Below are positions 45,934-56,020 of a DNA stretch of 64,000 nt, one piece after another (within the stretch, counting starts at the first letter, position 1; the number at the start of each line of letters is the position of its first letter). The position numbers and the translations under genes are program-made. A model generated the notes under the pieces. The model worked only from the letters and a program-made list of their open reading frames with translations. It searched no databases and was not told the origin of the DNA. Where the stretch lies: NCBI GenBank assembly GCA_002478045.1, contig DLLT01000049.1, positions 37,042 to 101,041 of the forward strand, read 5' to 3'. This stretch comes from Porphyromonadaceae bacterium UBA7555 (GTDB taxonomy: Bacteria; Bacteroidota; Bacteroidia; Bacteroidales; Muribaculaceae).

Positions 45934-46018
45934 CATAATCAGGATGCCCGGAAAGGCATCTTAAAGTTATAAAAGATAGTGCTATTTTATTAACAGCAAG
46001 CTACTTGGACGATCATCA

Positions 46019-47356
46019 TCAATAGATGCCCTGGCCCATCATAGCCTCGGCCACCTTCATGAAACCGGCGATGTTGGCGCCCTTCATGTAGTTGATATAT
46101 CCGTCGGGCTGTGTGCCATACTTGACGCACTGCTCGTGGATGTTGCGCATGATTTCGTGAAGCTTCTTGTCGACATCTTCGGCGCTCCACTGGATGTGGC
46201 CGGCGTTCTGGCACATTTCCAGACCGGAAGTAGCTACACCTCCGGCGTTGACAGCCTTACCGGGTGCATAGGTGATGCGTGCGGCTATGAATGCATCGAT
46301 AGCTTCGGGGGTGCAGCCCATATTGGACACCTCTGCTACAAGCTCTACCTTATTGTCGATAAGCTGCTTGGCATCGTTGCCGTTGAGCTCGTTTTGTGTG
46401 GCGCAAGGCAGTGCGATGTCCACCTTCTGCTCCCAAGGTTTGCGGCCTGCATAGAATGTCGAGCCGGGGAATTTGTCTGCATACGGAGCGACAACATCGT
46501 TGCCTGAAGCGCGAAGTTCGAGCATATAGTCAATTTTCTCGGCATTCAGACCGGCGGGATCATAGATATATCCGTCAGGACCGGAGATGGTTACGACCTT
46601 AGCACCCAGTTCGGTAGCCTTGAGGGCAGCGCCCCAAGCCACGTTGCCGAAGCCGCTGATAGCAACCGTCTTGCCCTTGATTTCGTCTTTCTTCTCGCGC
46701 AGGATGCTCTGCACAAAGTAGAGAGCGCCGAAACCGGTAGCTTCGGGACGTATGCGGCTGCCGCCGAAGGTCATACCCTTGCCCGTGAAGGTACCGGTGC
46801 ATTGGTTGGACAGTTTTTTGTACATACCGTACATATAGCCGACTTCGCGTCCGCCTACGCCTATATCGCCGGCAGGTACGTCCTGGTCGGGACCGAGGTT
46901 CTTCCAAAGTTCAAGGATGAAGGCCTGGCAGAAACGCATGATTTCGCGGTCGCTCTTGCCACGGGGCGAGAAGTCGCTACCGCCCTTGCCACCGCCCATA
47001 GGCAGAGTGGTCAGAGCATTTTTGAAGGTCTGCTCGAAGCCGAGGAACTTGAGGATGGACAGGTTGACAGATGCATGGAAACGGATACCGCCTTTGTACG
47101 GGCCTATGGCGTTGTTGAATTGTACGCGGTAGCCTATGTTGTTCTGGATTTCACCCTTGTCGTCAATCCAAGTGACGCGGAAGGTGAAGATGCGGTCAGG
47201 CTCGACCATGCGCTCTACGATTTTGTTGCGCTCGAATTCGGGGTGCTGGTTGTAGACCTCTTCGACAGACATGAGGACTTCCTTCACTGCCTGGAGATAC
47301 TCTTTCTCGCCCGGGTGCTTAGCTTCCAGGTCAAGCATGATTTTATTAATATCCAT
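46019..47356 (-). CDS. gdhA: NADP-type glutamate dehydrogenase
   Basis: 445 residues, the usual hexameric class I length. Catalytic region PMGGGKGGSDFSPRGKSDRE with the active-site lysine in GGGKGG, then DVPAGDIGVGGREVGYMYG; the coenzyme domain follows with SGFGNVAWGAALKATELGAK. It assimilates ammonia onto 2-oxoglutarate in the cytoplasm, a main nitrogen entry route in Bacteroides. A long leader with two possible -7 boxes precedes it and a strong terminator follows. Confidence 0.97.
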   Translation of the reverse strand: MDINKIMLDLEAKHPGEKEYLQAVKEVLMSVEEVYNQHPEFERNKIVERMVEPDRIFTFRVTWIDDKGEIQNNIGYRVQFNNAIGPYKGGIRFHASVNLSILKFLGFEQTFKNALTTLPMGGGKGGSDFSPRGKSDREIMRFCQAFILELWKNLGPDQDVPAGDIGVGGREVGYMYGMYKKLSNQCTGTFTGKGMTFGGSRIRPEATGFGALYFVQSILREKKDEIKGKTVAISGFGNVAWGAALKATELGAKVVTISGPDGYIYDPAGLNAEKIDYMLELRASGNDVVAPYADKFPGSTFYAGRKPWEQKVDIALPCATQNELNGNDAKQLIDNKVELVAEVSNMGCTPEAIDAFIAARITYAPGKAVNAGGVATSGLEMCQNAGHIQWSAEDVDKKLHEIMRNIHEQCVKYGTQPDGYINYMKGANIAGFMKVAEAMMGQGIY

Positions 47357-47817
47357 AACTAAATACTGATTTAGGTAAATAGGTAATATATGTTTTGTCT
47401 ATTAAAAGTCTCTCTTTACGGTTGTCTGCGGCATACTCGCCGCTTATTGACTTGCTTTTTGATATACGGGTCGGCATGTAGCTCCCATATTGCCACAGTG
47501 CTCATTCCCAAAGTGTCAATTGTCAATCAAAGTCAATGTTCACCACGGCAAATTTAGCCATTATTTTGATGTGACGTACTCAAAACACCTTTTATTTGTA
47601 CATTTTTCTGTTAAAGATTATTAAATCAGAAAAACCATTACACAAATATACTTTTCACCGATGATGCCTGACGGATAATCGTTTTGCCAAATATATCATC
47701 GCACGGGCATTTGTCGTACACATCTTTAAGCACTCGCGGCGGATCACGAGTCGTCGTGTCCGCCGCGAGTAATTCGGATACCTTCAGAAAACTGATTATC
47801 CCGTATATATTAGATAA
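47357..47817. other. gdhA leader and 3' region of the Big_2 gene
   Basis: No gene is supported. Two minus-strand -7 boxes occur (47549-47556, TAAATTTG; 47643-47650, TATATTTG), giving gdhA leaders near 190 or 285 bases. A hairpin at 47732-47770 ends the gene to the right. Confidence 0.6.
47732..47770 (-). terminator. Hairpin downstream of the Big_2 gene
   Basis: A perfect 12-bp stem ACTCGCGGCGGA/TCCGCCGCGAGT, with a weak T-tract (GCTTAAAG) on the minus strand. Confidence 0.6.
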
Positions 47818-49257
47818 TTACATCTTCGCTGTGGCAATTCTAAGCCCATCGATGCCATATCGAGCATTATCCGGAGTTACAATAATGATGCGTCCGTTTT
47901 CTATGATTTTGTAGGTGCCGTGGCCGCGGTCGGCTTTGATGTCGTTGACGCCGCCGGAGTCGGTGACGGTAAGTGTGACAGAAGCCTGCGCCGCGCCGTC
48001 ATGCGATGTGGCCGTAATGATAGTCTTGCCTACACCGACAAGCGTTACGTATCCGCCGTTGACTTTTGCCACAGACTCATCACCGGATGTCCACGCTATG
48101 CGTTGGTCGGTAGCTGTGGAGGGCGACACTGAAGCACGCAAAGCGATGAATTTGACCGAAGCAAGATCGGCGGTCAAATCGGCGTCCCCGGCTATGGTCA
48201 CCGTACGCACCGCCACGGGTTGGTTTTGATCCTTACGGAGATAGAGGTAGGGCAGCGGCAGCGACGTGGACGTATATGCATTAAAGCGTGCATACGCGCC
48301 GGCGGGAGCATTGAAGCGCAGTGTGCCGTAATCGGCAGTGGCGTTGGTGATGGTGGTGCCGTCACTACCCGGCTTTATGGACCATTGTGTCGAACCTTCG
48401 TTCCAAGCCAAAGATTGCTTGGCCGTAGCGCCGAGGCGGCGTCCGTATTGGTCGGTGAGCGTCCACAACCCGGCATCGTCGCCCTTGCCCAAGATGAAGC
48501 ACAACACTTCGCGTTCGGTGACATTTATGGTCGAAGCAACTGCCACGGCATCCAGGTAATGCGAGGTTTCCATACCATCTATATCGCCGGCGGCAAATCC
48601 GTTGCGATATATCATCACTTTGTCGCCTTCGTTGATGGTACTTTTCTTGCCCAATTTCTCGTAATTCCAGCCTAAAGGCGATTCCAATGTCATGCCCGGA
48701 GCTTCGTCATACTCTATGGCTATGGCATTCAGATATACCGAGCCTTCGCTATATCCGCCTTGCACGGTAATGGATGCTTCCTCGCTGACCAGAGCCGGCA
48801 CCGATAGCTCTTTGGTAAGGTCTACGTACACGCCCAAGTCTTTGGACACCCATTGGCCGAACCAAGTGTCGGAGGCCAAATCGGCGGGATTGAGCTTGTA
48901 TAGCTGTGTGTCGCCGTCTTTAAGTATCAGGCCGGCTTGTCCGGTCGAATTATTAGAGCATAGGCTCAGGGTGATACTCTTGATAGTGCAGCCCTGCCAT
49001 CCGTCCAAGTATAGGACGGCTTTGCGCTTATTGGGTATCTGATTGTAGCGGTTGCCGATAGTGGCGCCGTACTCGTTCTCGAAATACACGGACGAATTGG
49101 CCGGAATCGCGCCACAGGGTGCGAGGATATACTCGGCGGTGGATTTATTGAATTCTACGATGCGGTATACGACTTCGGCGGCTTGTGCGGCCACGGGCGC
49201 TGCCATAAGCGCCATTATGGTCAAAATTCTTGTAGCTATGCTTTGGGAAAATATCAT
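47818..49257 (-). CDS. Secreted protein with Big_2 (bacterial Ig-like) domain
   Basis: 479 residues. Signal peptide at 1-27 (ILTIMALMAAPVAAQA). The first about 190 residues form a beta-rich domain of no family I recognise, with a later segment (about 200-340) resembling lectin-like or choice-of-anchor folds. A Big_2 domain sits near 355-430 (KFIALRASVSPSTATDQRIA, then SVAKVNGGYVTLVGVGKTII). The end YKIIENGRIIIVTPDNARYG plus IDGLRI resembles the first half of the Bacteroidales sorting-like tail but lacks the PGxIY part. Probably surface or periplasmic; function unknown. Confidence 0.75.
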   Translation of the reverse strand: MIFSQSIATRILTIMALMAAPVAAQAAEVVYRIVEFNKSTAEYILAPCGAIPANSSVYFENEYGATIGNRYNQIPNKRKAVLYLDGWQGCTIKSITLSLCSNNSTGQAGLILKDGDTQLYKLNPADLASDTWFGQWVSKDLGVYVDLTKELSVPALVSEEASITVQGGYSEGSVYLNAIAIEYDEAPGMTLESPLGWNYEKLGKKSTINEGDKVMIYRNGFAAGDIDGMETSHYLDAVAVASTINVTEREVLCFILGKGDDAGLWTLTDQYGRRLGATAKQSLAWNEGSTQWSIKPGSDGTTITNATADYGTLRFNAPAGAYARFNAYTSTSLPLPYLYLRKDQNQPVAVRTVTIAGDADLTADLASVKFIALRASVSPSTATDQRIAWTSGDESVAKVNGGYVTLVGVGKTIITATSHDGAAQASVTLTVTDSGGVNDIKADRGHGTYKIIENGRIIIVTPDNARYGIDGLRIATAKM

Positions 49258-49303
49258 ATAGGTTTTTGTGTTTAATTTTCAAGGCTGTTTCTCTTAGGAA
49301 ATG

Positions 49304-49311
49304 CAAAGTTA
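49304..49311 (-). promoter_or_regulatory. -7 promoter box for the Big_2 gene
   Basis: Reads TAACTTTG on the minus strand followed by CAT; leader about 43 bases. Confidence 0.6.
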
Positions 49312-49500
49312 GCCTTTTTAGAGTACAGCGCCAACAATTGTCCCCGCTTTTTTCACCGAATCAAAAAAAATGGCAATTCAGGGAAGTAGTAATGCAGATT
49401 GACCAACTTATGCTACGTACCATTCTCGGCATCCTCGAAACCTCTATGTTCTCCGCCGGACATGACCGGCGCAGCTCATTCAACATTCAACATTCCACAT

Positions 49501-49541
49501 TGAAAAATAGGGCCGCTCCCGATGCAGGAGCGGCCCTATTT
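49501..49541 (-). terminator. Intrinsic terminator after the M16 peptidase gene
   Basis: A perfect 15-bp stem (AAATAGGGCCGCTCC, 49505-49519, with 49527-49541) runs into a T-tract (TTTTTC) on the minus strand. Confidence 0.88.
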
Positions 49542-49562
49542 GAATGTATCCTTAGCCGGACA

Positions 49563-52490
49563 TCAATATCCGAATATCTCTTCAGTGGTCAGGATGACAA
49601 CCTTGCCTATACGGCGCAGGGCTTCCAAGTCGAGGTCTTCAACTTTGCCCAAGATGGCATAGCTGTATACATTGCCTTTGACGTGCTGTTGCTGGTAGGC
49701 AATGACATCGGCCATAGATATGGACGGCAGCGCGGCAAAAGTCTTGGCATCCATATCGTAATCGATGCCGTGGTCTTGGGCGCCTATCCATGCCCAAGCA
49801 ATACGGTCCTTGATGGTACGCGTAGTGCGCAGACGGCTGTCGAGACCGTCCTTAGCCAGGCGAAGGGCATCCTCGCTTTGAGGCATATCGTTGATAATCT
49901 GATCAAAGGCCTTGATGGCGTCTATCAGTTTGTCGTTCTGGGTGGCAATGAAGGCGCGATATGTGTAGGGACGTCCTGCACGGCCGGGCGTGGCCATATA
50001 TGCCGAGGCACTATAAGCCAGAGAGCGGCTTTCGCGCATCTCCTGGAATACGATGGAGTTCATTCCGCCGCCGAAGTATTCATTGTATACCGTATTAATG
50101 GGTTGACGTGCCGGGTCGTACAATTCGCCTCGATTGTTGACCATAGACATATATACCTGCTTGGCATCATAAGGTGCGATGTATATCGTGGTCTCGGCGG
50201 GCACGGGCATATTATAGTCGGGAGATGCGGGAACGTCGGCAAAACGCGCCGGTATGCTATGGTTGTCGTTGATCGAAGCCAATGCTTGCTTCAAAGTCTT
50301 CGGACCATAGTATATGATGCGATGCTTGTGTGTGGACAGGGCGCGCAGAGAGGCCAGTACGTCCTCGGGATTGAGGGCACGCAGCTGCTCGGGCGTATAC
50401 AGTGTCGCGAAGTACGGATTGGCGTCTTTGCCCGCATAAGCGGCGTACGTACTCAGACGACTGAAATTGGTGCGCTGGTCGGTCTTATCATCGTTCATAC
50501 CCTTGATGGAGCGTTCCACCAGGGTGTTCCAAACGGCGGTATCGGAGACGGCTTCGGCCACGAGAGTCTCGTACAGGCGCAGGGCTTTGTCCATATTTTC
50601 GCTCAGGCCCGACAGAGTGACGTAGGTGCGCCGGTCGGTGGGATAGATGCTGTACGAGCATGCCAAGCTGTAGAAGTCGTTCTTGATTTGGGCTACGGTA
50701 CGATCCTTGGTACCGAGCAGTCCCAGATAGGAAGCGGCTCGTGCCAAAGCTTTATCGGCGTATGTGCCATATTCGTAGACAAAAGTCAGGGTAAAGATGT
50801 CGTTGGTCTTATTTTGGCTGTACATCACTTCGAGACCGCCCTTCTTGGTCTTGGCAATGGTAAGGTCTTTCTTGAAGTTGACAAATCGAGGCTCGATGGG
50901 AGCAACCGTCGAAGCCTGCACTTGGCGCAGGAAGTCGCTGGCGGCATCGCGGTTGGTGGCGATGGGCGTGATGGGCGGCTTGGCTATCTTGAGGACGCTG
51001 TCATCGTTGCCTTGACGTTTGTATATAGCCACGTAATTGGATGTTCCGAGGTAGCGATTGGCCACACGTACGATGTCTTCCTTGGTGATATTGTTCAGAC
51101 GCTCGATGTCGCTGACGACATCTGCCCAGTCTTCACCGTTGACAAAAGCGTCTACGTACATATCTGCATGGGATTCGCGCTCTTCAAGCTGGTTTTGTAA
51201 GGCCAGTTTGTAGTTGTTTACCACTGCCTTGATGAGGTCGGCGTCAAAATCGCCTTTGCAGAGTTTCTCTACTTCGTTCACCAGCAGCGTGCGCACCTCG
51301 TCCAAGGACTGTCCTTCCTTGGGTTGGCCTATGCCTATAAGCACACTTTGGTCGGCCAAGGTATATAGGAATATGCCGGCGCCCAATGCGGCCTGACGCT
51401 GGGTGATGTCGCGGTCTATAAGACCGGACTTGCCGTTTTGCAGTACTTCGGCCAAGACGTTGAGTATCATCATGTCCTTATCCTTGGCTGCGGGCAGGCG
51501 CCATGCAAGATAGATTGATTCGGCTTCGAGGCCTTTGACTTCTTTGATGATAGGTGTGGTGATGGGTACCTCGGGAGTCACGGTCAGCGTCGGCAGCGAC
51601 TCGTTGGGTTTCATCACGCCGAAGTATTTGGTGACGATGTCCACAAAATTGTCCGGGTCGAAGTCTCCGACTGCGATTATGGCCATATTATTGGGTACAT
51701 ACCATACATCGTGATACTTCTTGACATTGGTTATCGAGGGATTCTTGAGGTGTTCCTGCGTACCCAGGACCGTCTGAGTGCCGTAGGGATGATGAGGGAA
51801 TATAGCCGAGAACATTGCCTCTACGGCCTTGCGTCCGTCATCGGTGAGGGACATATTCTTTTCCTCGTAGATGGTCTCCAACTCGGTATGGAATCCGCGA
51901 AGCACGGGCCGGATAAAACGGTCGGCCTGGATACGTGCCCAGTTGTCTATCTGATTGGAGGGTATATCCTCTACATAGCATGTGACGTCCTGAGATGTAT
52001 ACGCATTGGTGCCCTTGGCGCCGATGGTCGCCATAAGTTTGTCGTACTCGTTGGGAATGGCGATGAGGGATGCTTTGTAGCTTACCGAGTCTATCTGATG
52101 ATAGATGGCGGCGCGTTCGGCGCTGTCCGTGGTCTGACGATAGACCTCAAAAAGGTTCTCGATTTGGTCTAACAGCGGTTTCTCGGCCTTGTAGTCAGAA
52201 GTACCGTAATTGGGTGTACCTTTGAACATCAGGTGCTCGAAGTAGTGCGCCAAGCCGGTGGTCTCGGCGGGGTCGTTTTTGCCGCCAACGCGCACGGGGA
52301 TATAGGTTTGGATACGCGGCTCGTCTTTATTGATAGACATGTACAGGCGCAAGCCGTTAGGCAGCGTGTACATCAGCGTCTTGGCCGGGTCGTTGGGTAC
52401 GGTCTTGTACTCATAACGGTATGCCGATGCTCCGAAAGCGGTCAATATCGCCAAAGCAACAGCGCCCAATGATTTAGCAAAAAATCTCAT
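49563..52490 (-). CDS. M16-family zinc metallopeptidase (insulinase/pitrilysin type), secreted
   Basis: 975 residues with signal peptide (LGAVALAILTAFGASA). The inverted zinc motif HxxEH is H82-Y-F-E85-H86 in AHYFEHLMFKGTPNYG, and the third ligand lies in the TELETIYEEKNM region downstream. Two tandem M16 units fill the chain (about 40-480 and 520-960); the second lacks the zinc motif, as is usual. It would degrade peptides in the periplasm or at the surface. Confidence 0.94.
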   Translation of the reverse strand: MRFFAKSLGAVALAILTAFGASAYRYEYKTVPNDPAKTLMYTLPNGLRLYMSINKDEPRIQTYIPVRVGGKNDPAETTGLAHYFEHLMFKGTPNYGTSDYKAEKPLLDQIENLFEVYRQTTDSAERAAIYHQIDSVSYKASLIAIPNEYDKLMATIGAKGTNAYTSQDVTCYVEDIPSNQIDNWARIQADRFIRPVLRGFHTELETIYEEKNMSLTDDGRKAVEAMFSAIFPHHPYGTQTVLGTQEHLKNPSITNVKKYHDVWYVPNNMAIIAVGDFDPDNFVDIVTKYFGVMKPNESLPTLTVTPEVPITTPIIKEVKGLEAESIYLAWRLPAAKDKDMMILNVLAEVLQNGKSGLIDRDITQRQAALGAGIFLYTLADQSVLIGIGQPKEGQSLDEVRTLLVNEVEKLCKGDFDADLIKAVVNNYKLALQNQLEERESHADMYVDAFVNGEDWADVVSDIERLNNITKEDIVRVANRYLGTSNYVAIYKRQGNDDSVLKIAKPPITPIATNRDAASDFLRQVQASTVAPIEPRFVNFKKDLTIAKTKKGGLEVMYSQNKTNDIFTLTFVYEYGTYADKALARAASYLGLLGTKDRTVAQIKNDFYSLACSYSIYPTDRRTYVTLSGLSENMDKALRLYETLVAEAVSDTAVWNTLVERSIKGMNDDKTDQRTNFSRLSTYAAYAGKDANPYFATLYTPEQLRALNPEDVLASLRALSTHKHRIIYYGPKTLKQALASINDNHSIPARFADVPASPDYNMPVPAETTIYIAPYDAKQVYMSMVNNRGELYDPARQPINTVYNEYFGGGMNSIVFQEMRESRSLAYSASAYMATPGRAGRPYTYRAFIATQNDKLIDAIKAFDQIINDMPQSEDALRLAKDGLDSRLRTTRTIKDRIAWAWIGAQDHGIDYDMDAKTFAALPSISMADVIAYQQQHVKGNVYSYAILGKVEDLDLEALRRIGKVVILTTEEIFGY

Positions 52491-52812
52491 AATGTGAATG
52501 TTATATTAAGATGTTCTATGATAGTTGGTATATTTCGCGGCGCATTAACAGGCTTAGGCTGTCTGTATCTGCGAGACTGCAAAGTCGCTTAAAATTAATG
52601 CTTTTGGACAACGTGACATCGCCGTAAAGCGTTAAAAAATCATTAAAGTCAGTTCTATCGCTAATAATCAGCGATTTGCATACATCGGCGGATTACCGCC
52701 GTATAACAGTCCTAATAAACAAGCATACATACATCAGAGCACAAAAAGGGGCATTCCCTCTCACGAGAAAATGCCCCATAATGACATTAAAAAAATGACC
52801 TAATACCTTTTC
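52491..52812. other. Spacer between the M16 and multidomain genes
   Basis: No gene is supported. It holds the terminator at 52743-52777 and only a poor -7 match (CGACTTTG, minus strand) for the M16 gene. Confidence 0.6.
52743..52777 (-). terminator. Intrinsic terminator after the multidomain secreted protein gene
   Basis: GGGGCATT/AATGCCCC stem with a 14-base loop, followed on the minus strand by TTTTTGT. Confidence 0.8.
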
Positions 52813-55800
52813 TTATTTAACGAGGACCTTGCGTCCCGTGCCATCGGAATATTTGTAGATATAGATGTTTCCGGGCATGGTCTTGGTCACGCGAATACCT
52901 TCGATGGTGTATATGCCAACGAGCGTTGCAGAGGTGCCGGCTTCGTCGTAGCGCACGTCTTGTACTGCGTCATATTTCTCGTAATCGATGACCGGCGAAA
53001 TAGCCATAGACACGGGGTCGTCGGTATTTGCATACCATTTGTACTCGCCGGTAGGCTTATTATTCTCATCATATACAGCCGTATAGTTCCATGCCGTATT
53101 CTTCTGGCCGACAGCACGACGGTGGCAGAATATGGCTATATCATCCGAGGTGTAAGGCGAAGTCTCCATCGTGCCGTTGGGGAACGGACCTACGGTCACG
53201 AAGAATTCGGAACCTTTCTCGATCTTTACGGTATTGCCGAAGCGGAAGATGGTTGCCAAATAGTCATTGTCATCGTACTTGAGGTCACCGGCTTTGACTG
53301 CAGTAGAAGCCAGTACGGCACCGGGAGCACCATCATCACCTACAGCGTTGATGGTCAAAGGTATAAGCGTCTCGGGAGCGATGGTGGCTACCGAAGCAAA
53401 GTATACGGCAACGCTGTCTATGGATGCAGTCTCAAGTGTGGCTTTGTACTTCTCGGCAAATTTGTCTATATCCAGCCAATTGGTACCGGCATAATTGCCA
53501 TACCATCCGAGCTCGACTTTTTCGAGCTTGGAGTTTTCTTCGCTGCTGATGTTCCAGACATACTGGGCACCACCGGCCTGTATTGCATATTGCAGAATAT
53601 CATTGGCTTGTCCGGCATCATTCTTGGCGGTAAGGCCAACGCTGACAGTGCCTTTTTTGACAAATGTTACTGTTGGATTTTGCTCGGTGCTGGTTTCTTT
53701 GTTTGCATTTTGGAATACCCATTTCCATTCGGTGGGATGACCTTGCGAGAGGTCACGGAAGGTTACGGGAACGTGGAGCGGCAGGAATACGCCGACGAAG
53801 GGTGATTCGTAGCCCTCCTCGGGCAGACCGATGAGTGCTGTCGGAGCTTTCTGCGAAACAACTACGAAGCCTTTGCGCTCGGCCTTTACAGTCTCGGAGC
53901 CGCGAGTGGCCGTAAGGGTCACATCGTATGTACCGGCTTTATTGTAAGTCACTACGGGATTGGCTTCGGTCGAAGTCTCGACTTCGGCGCCGGGGAACGA
54001 CCAAGTCAGGCTCTCGGGCTCGCCCTGAGTGATGCTCTTGAAGGCTATGCTTTCGCCCTCGAAGATATGCAGCGCCTCGGAGGCTGAAGCGTCTTCGCGT
54101 ACGACACGGAAGCCGTCAACGGCCAGGCTCTCGCCGCCGAAGGGATAGTCAAAGGCGAAAGACACTTTCTTGCCGGCATATTTGGAGAGGTCAAATTCGA
54201 ATTTGTTCCATGTCGTGGTGTTGTATGCAGTCTCCTGTGCCCAGTTAAAGGCGTTCAGCAACGTTGCGGTTTCGCCGCTATCAACATCGGTGACGGTGAA
54301 TGTCCATTTGCCGTAAATCAGGAAGTTGGGTGCAAAGTATGCGTAGAACTCGACTTTGCTGCCTTCCTTGATATCTATAGCCGGACTTTTGAGCACGGAC
54401 GAGCCGGTAGAAGCGTAGTTGTAATCGATGGCTATCGAGGTCTTGTCATCGCTCTTGATGCTTTTGAAGCCCTTATCGGACAGACCCCAGCCTTTTCCTA
54501 CGGTCCAGTCGGTCATACCTTCGGCCGAGTCAAATTCTTGGTCATAGTCGGCCACTACGGCGCGGTCGGTGGTGAAATCGGCCTTGAGCGGAAGGGTGAT
54601 GTCAAATTTGGCCGTTACCACGGGGCTGTTGACATTGTATCCGCGTGTCATCACATATAGGGTGCATGATTTGTCCAAAGTCACTGTGGCTTCTTTACCC
54701 TCGACTACGGTGCTTTGGGTGTAATCGCTTTCCTCGAATTCCTCGGCGCTCTTGGCTGTGGTCGAGTACCAAATGGTGACGGCATTCTCATCGTCGGTGG
54801 TTATTTTCACATCTACAGCATCATTGAATTTGCCGCCTAACGGGGTCACTACCGGCTCTTTGAGCGGGGTCTTGGCCACCACGGTGACGGTCATAGACGC
54901 CGATGCGGGATAGTAGTTGGCATCGCCCTCGAATTTGGCGGTGATGGTTACGTCGGTATCTTCCTTGACATAGGATGTATAGAGCGTACCCTTGCTGTCT
55001 ACGGAGCACACCATAGGTGCAGATGAGGAGTACTTGATGGACGACACCTTGTTCGGATTGAGCAAGTCGGCATATCCTTCCTCGCCGGTGATGAGCGAAA
55101 TCTTGGCTTCGTTGAAACGTATCTGCGGGTCTTTGCGGATGACGTATTTGGCCTCTACCACATCGCTATACTCCGTGCCGGCAAGCGTGACGGCTTTCAC
55201 CGTAGCAGTCTCGGCTATGGCTATGGGCTCGGTGTAAGCCTTGCGTGTGCCGTCTTCCAGCTTGGGATTGCTGCCGTCGGTAGTATAATATACGGTGTAT
55301 GTTCCGGCATCAAGGCCCGAAACGGCCAAAGATACCGTCTGTGCTTCGTCGTAAGTGCCGGCTGCTACGGAGAATGTCGGAGCGGGCACGGACGATTGGA
55401 TTGTCTCGTAATCTATTTCGACTTTCTTCACATACAGAGGGCCTTTGGTGTCACCGGTTTGATTGAATAATATTTCAATGGTGCCTTCCTGCGCCTCGGC
55501 ATCTGCAATCTTGAACTCGTATTCGGCGATTTTTTCGGTAAGAGCGACCGTCGCATTGGTTCCGTTGAGATAGTTTTTACCGTTGACTTTCACCGATACG
55601 TCGCCTGCCATTCCGGCTTTCTGTACGCGAGCCGAAACTCTCACGGCCTTGATGACGCCAGCGAGATCGCTCGTAGATAAGGTGGCTTTTACCGGGGGTT
55701 TGTCCGCCGAGCCTATGTACTGACCATAGGATGACGTATAGGCATATATATAAGTGCCCTCGGCTGTGGCTTTCCACTGCAAACCGTTAAGTTCGGTAGT

Positions 55801-55965
55801 GTAAAACTCTTGTTCGACAGCCTTGCTGCCAAAGTTATAGAAGCCTTGGCCTCCATTGGACTTGGACGTGTTCCACTCAAAAGACCACGTGGACACGGCC
55901 GCCGATGCCGTAATCGGCAACAGCGTTGCCAGTACAGCAATAAATGTGAGTAATGTTTTTTTCAT
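52813..55965 (-). CDS. Large multidomain secreted protein (chitobiase-type, Big-like and PKD domains)
   Basis: 1050 residues from the ATG at 55965. Signal peptide at 1-23 (LTFIAVLATLLPITASA). Approximate order: an N-terminal beta domain (25-190); a chitobiase C-terminal-like domain (195-275, VYYTTDGSNPKLEDGTRKAY); a Big-like domain (280-365); a second chitobiase-like domain (370-455); a jelly-roll or cleaved-adhesin-like domain (465-630); two PKD domains (635-715 and 725-810, each with TWSF- or WKWVF-type strands and NPTVTF/NPVVTY); and a C-terminal beta domain. The tail VGIYTIEGIRVTKTMPGNIY, then IYK and RKVLVK, is sorting-like. No catalytic domain is visible, so adhesion or glycan binding is likely. 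Confidence 0.82.
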   Translation of the reverse strand: MKKTLLTFIAVLATLLPITASAAVSTWSFEWNTSKSNGGQGFYNFGSKAVEQEFYTTELNGLQWKATAEGTYIYAYTSSYGQYIGSADKPPVKATLSTSDLAGVIKAVRVSARVQKAGMAGDVSVKVNGKNYLNGTNATVALTEKIAEYEFKIADAEAQEGTIEILFNQTGDTKGPLYVKKVEIDYETIQSSVPAPTFSVAAGTYDEAQTVSLAVSGLDAGTYTVYYTTDGSNPKLEDGTRKAYTEPIAIAETATVKAVTLAGTEYSDVVEAKYVIRKDPQIRFNEAKISLITGEEGYADLLNPNKVSSIKYSSSAPMVCSVDSKGTLYTSYVKEDTDVTITAKFEGDANYYPASASMTVTVVAKTPLKEPVVTPLGGKFNDAVDVKITTDDENAVTIWYSTTAKSAEEFEESDYTQSTVVEGKEATVTLDKSCTLYVMTRGYNVNSPVVTAKFDITLPLKADFTTDRAVVADYDQEFDSAEGMTDWTVGKGWGLSDKGFKSIKSDDKTSIAIDYNYASTGSSVLKSPAIDIKEGSKVEFYAYFAPNFLIYGKWTFTVTDVDSGETATLLNAFNWAQETAYNTTTWNKFEFDLSKYAGKKVSFAFDYPFGGESLAVDGFRVVREDASASEALHIFEGESIAFKSITQGEPESLTWSFPGAEVETSTEANPVVTYNKAGTYDVTLTATRGSETVKAERKGFVVVSQKAPTALIGLPEEGYESPFVGVFLPLHVPVTFRDLSQGHPTEWKWVFQNANKETSTEQNPTVTFVKKGTVSVGLTAKNDAGQANDILQYAIQAGGAQYVWNISSEENSKLEKVELGWYGNYAGTNWLDIDKFAEKYKATLETASIDSVAVYFASVATIAPETLIPLTINAVGDDGAPGAVLASTAVKAGDLKYDDNDYLATIFRFGNTVKIEKGSEFFVTVGPFPNGTMETSPYTSDDIAIFCHRRAVGQKNTAWNYTAVYDENNKPTGEYKWYANTDDPVSMAISPVIDYEKYDAVQDVRYDEAGTSATLVGIYTIEGIRVTKTMPGNIYIYKYSDGTGRKVLVK

Positions 55966-56012
55966 AAGCAATTCGTTTATTGTTTTTATTATCCTATTGC
56001 ATTTAGTTCCGA

Positions 56013-56020
56013 CAAAGTTA
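56013..56020 (-). promoter_or_regulatory. -7 promoter box for the multidomain secreted protein gene
   Basis: Reads TAACTTTG on the minus strand; leader about 44 bases. Confidence 0.6.

Larger units (their letters stand above)
49258..49562. other. Spacer between the Big_2 and M16 genes
   Basis: No gene is supported. It holds the -7 box of the Big_2 gene (49304-49311) and the terminator of the M16 gene (49501-49541). Confidence 0.65.

Noticed and set aside
49266..51200. A 644-codon plus-strand open frame
   Set aside because: It lies antisense to the M16 peptidase, whose zinc motif and signal peptide are clear; the plus-strand product has no recognisable domain.
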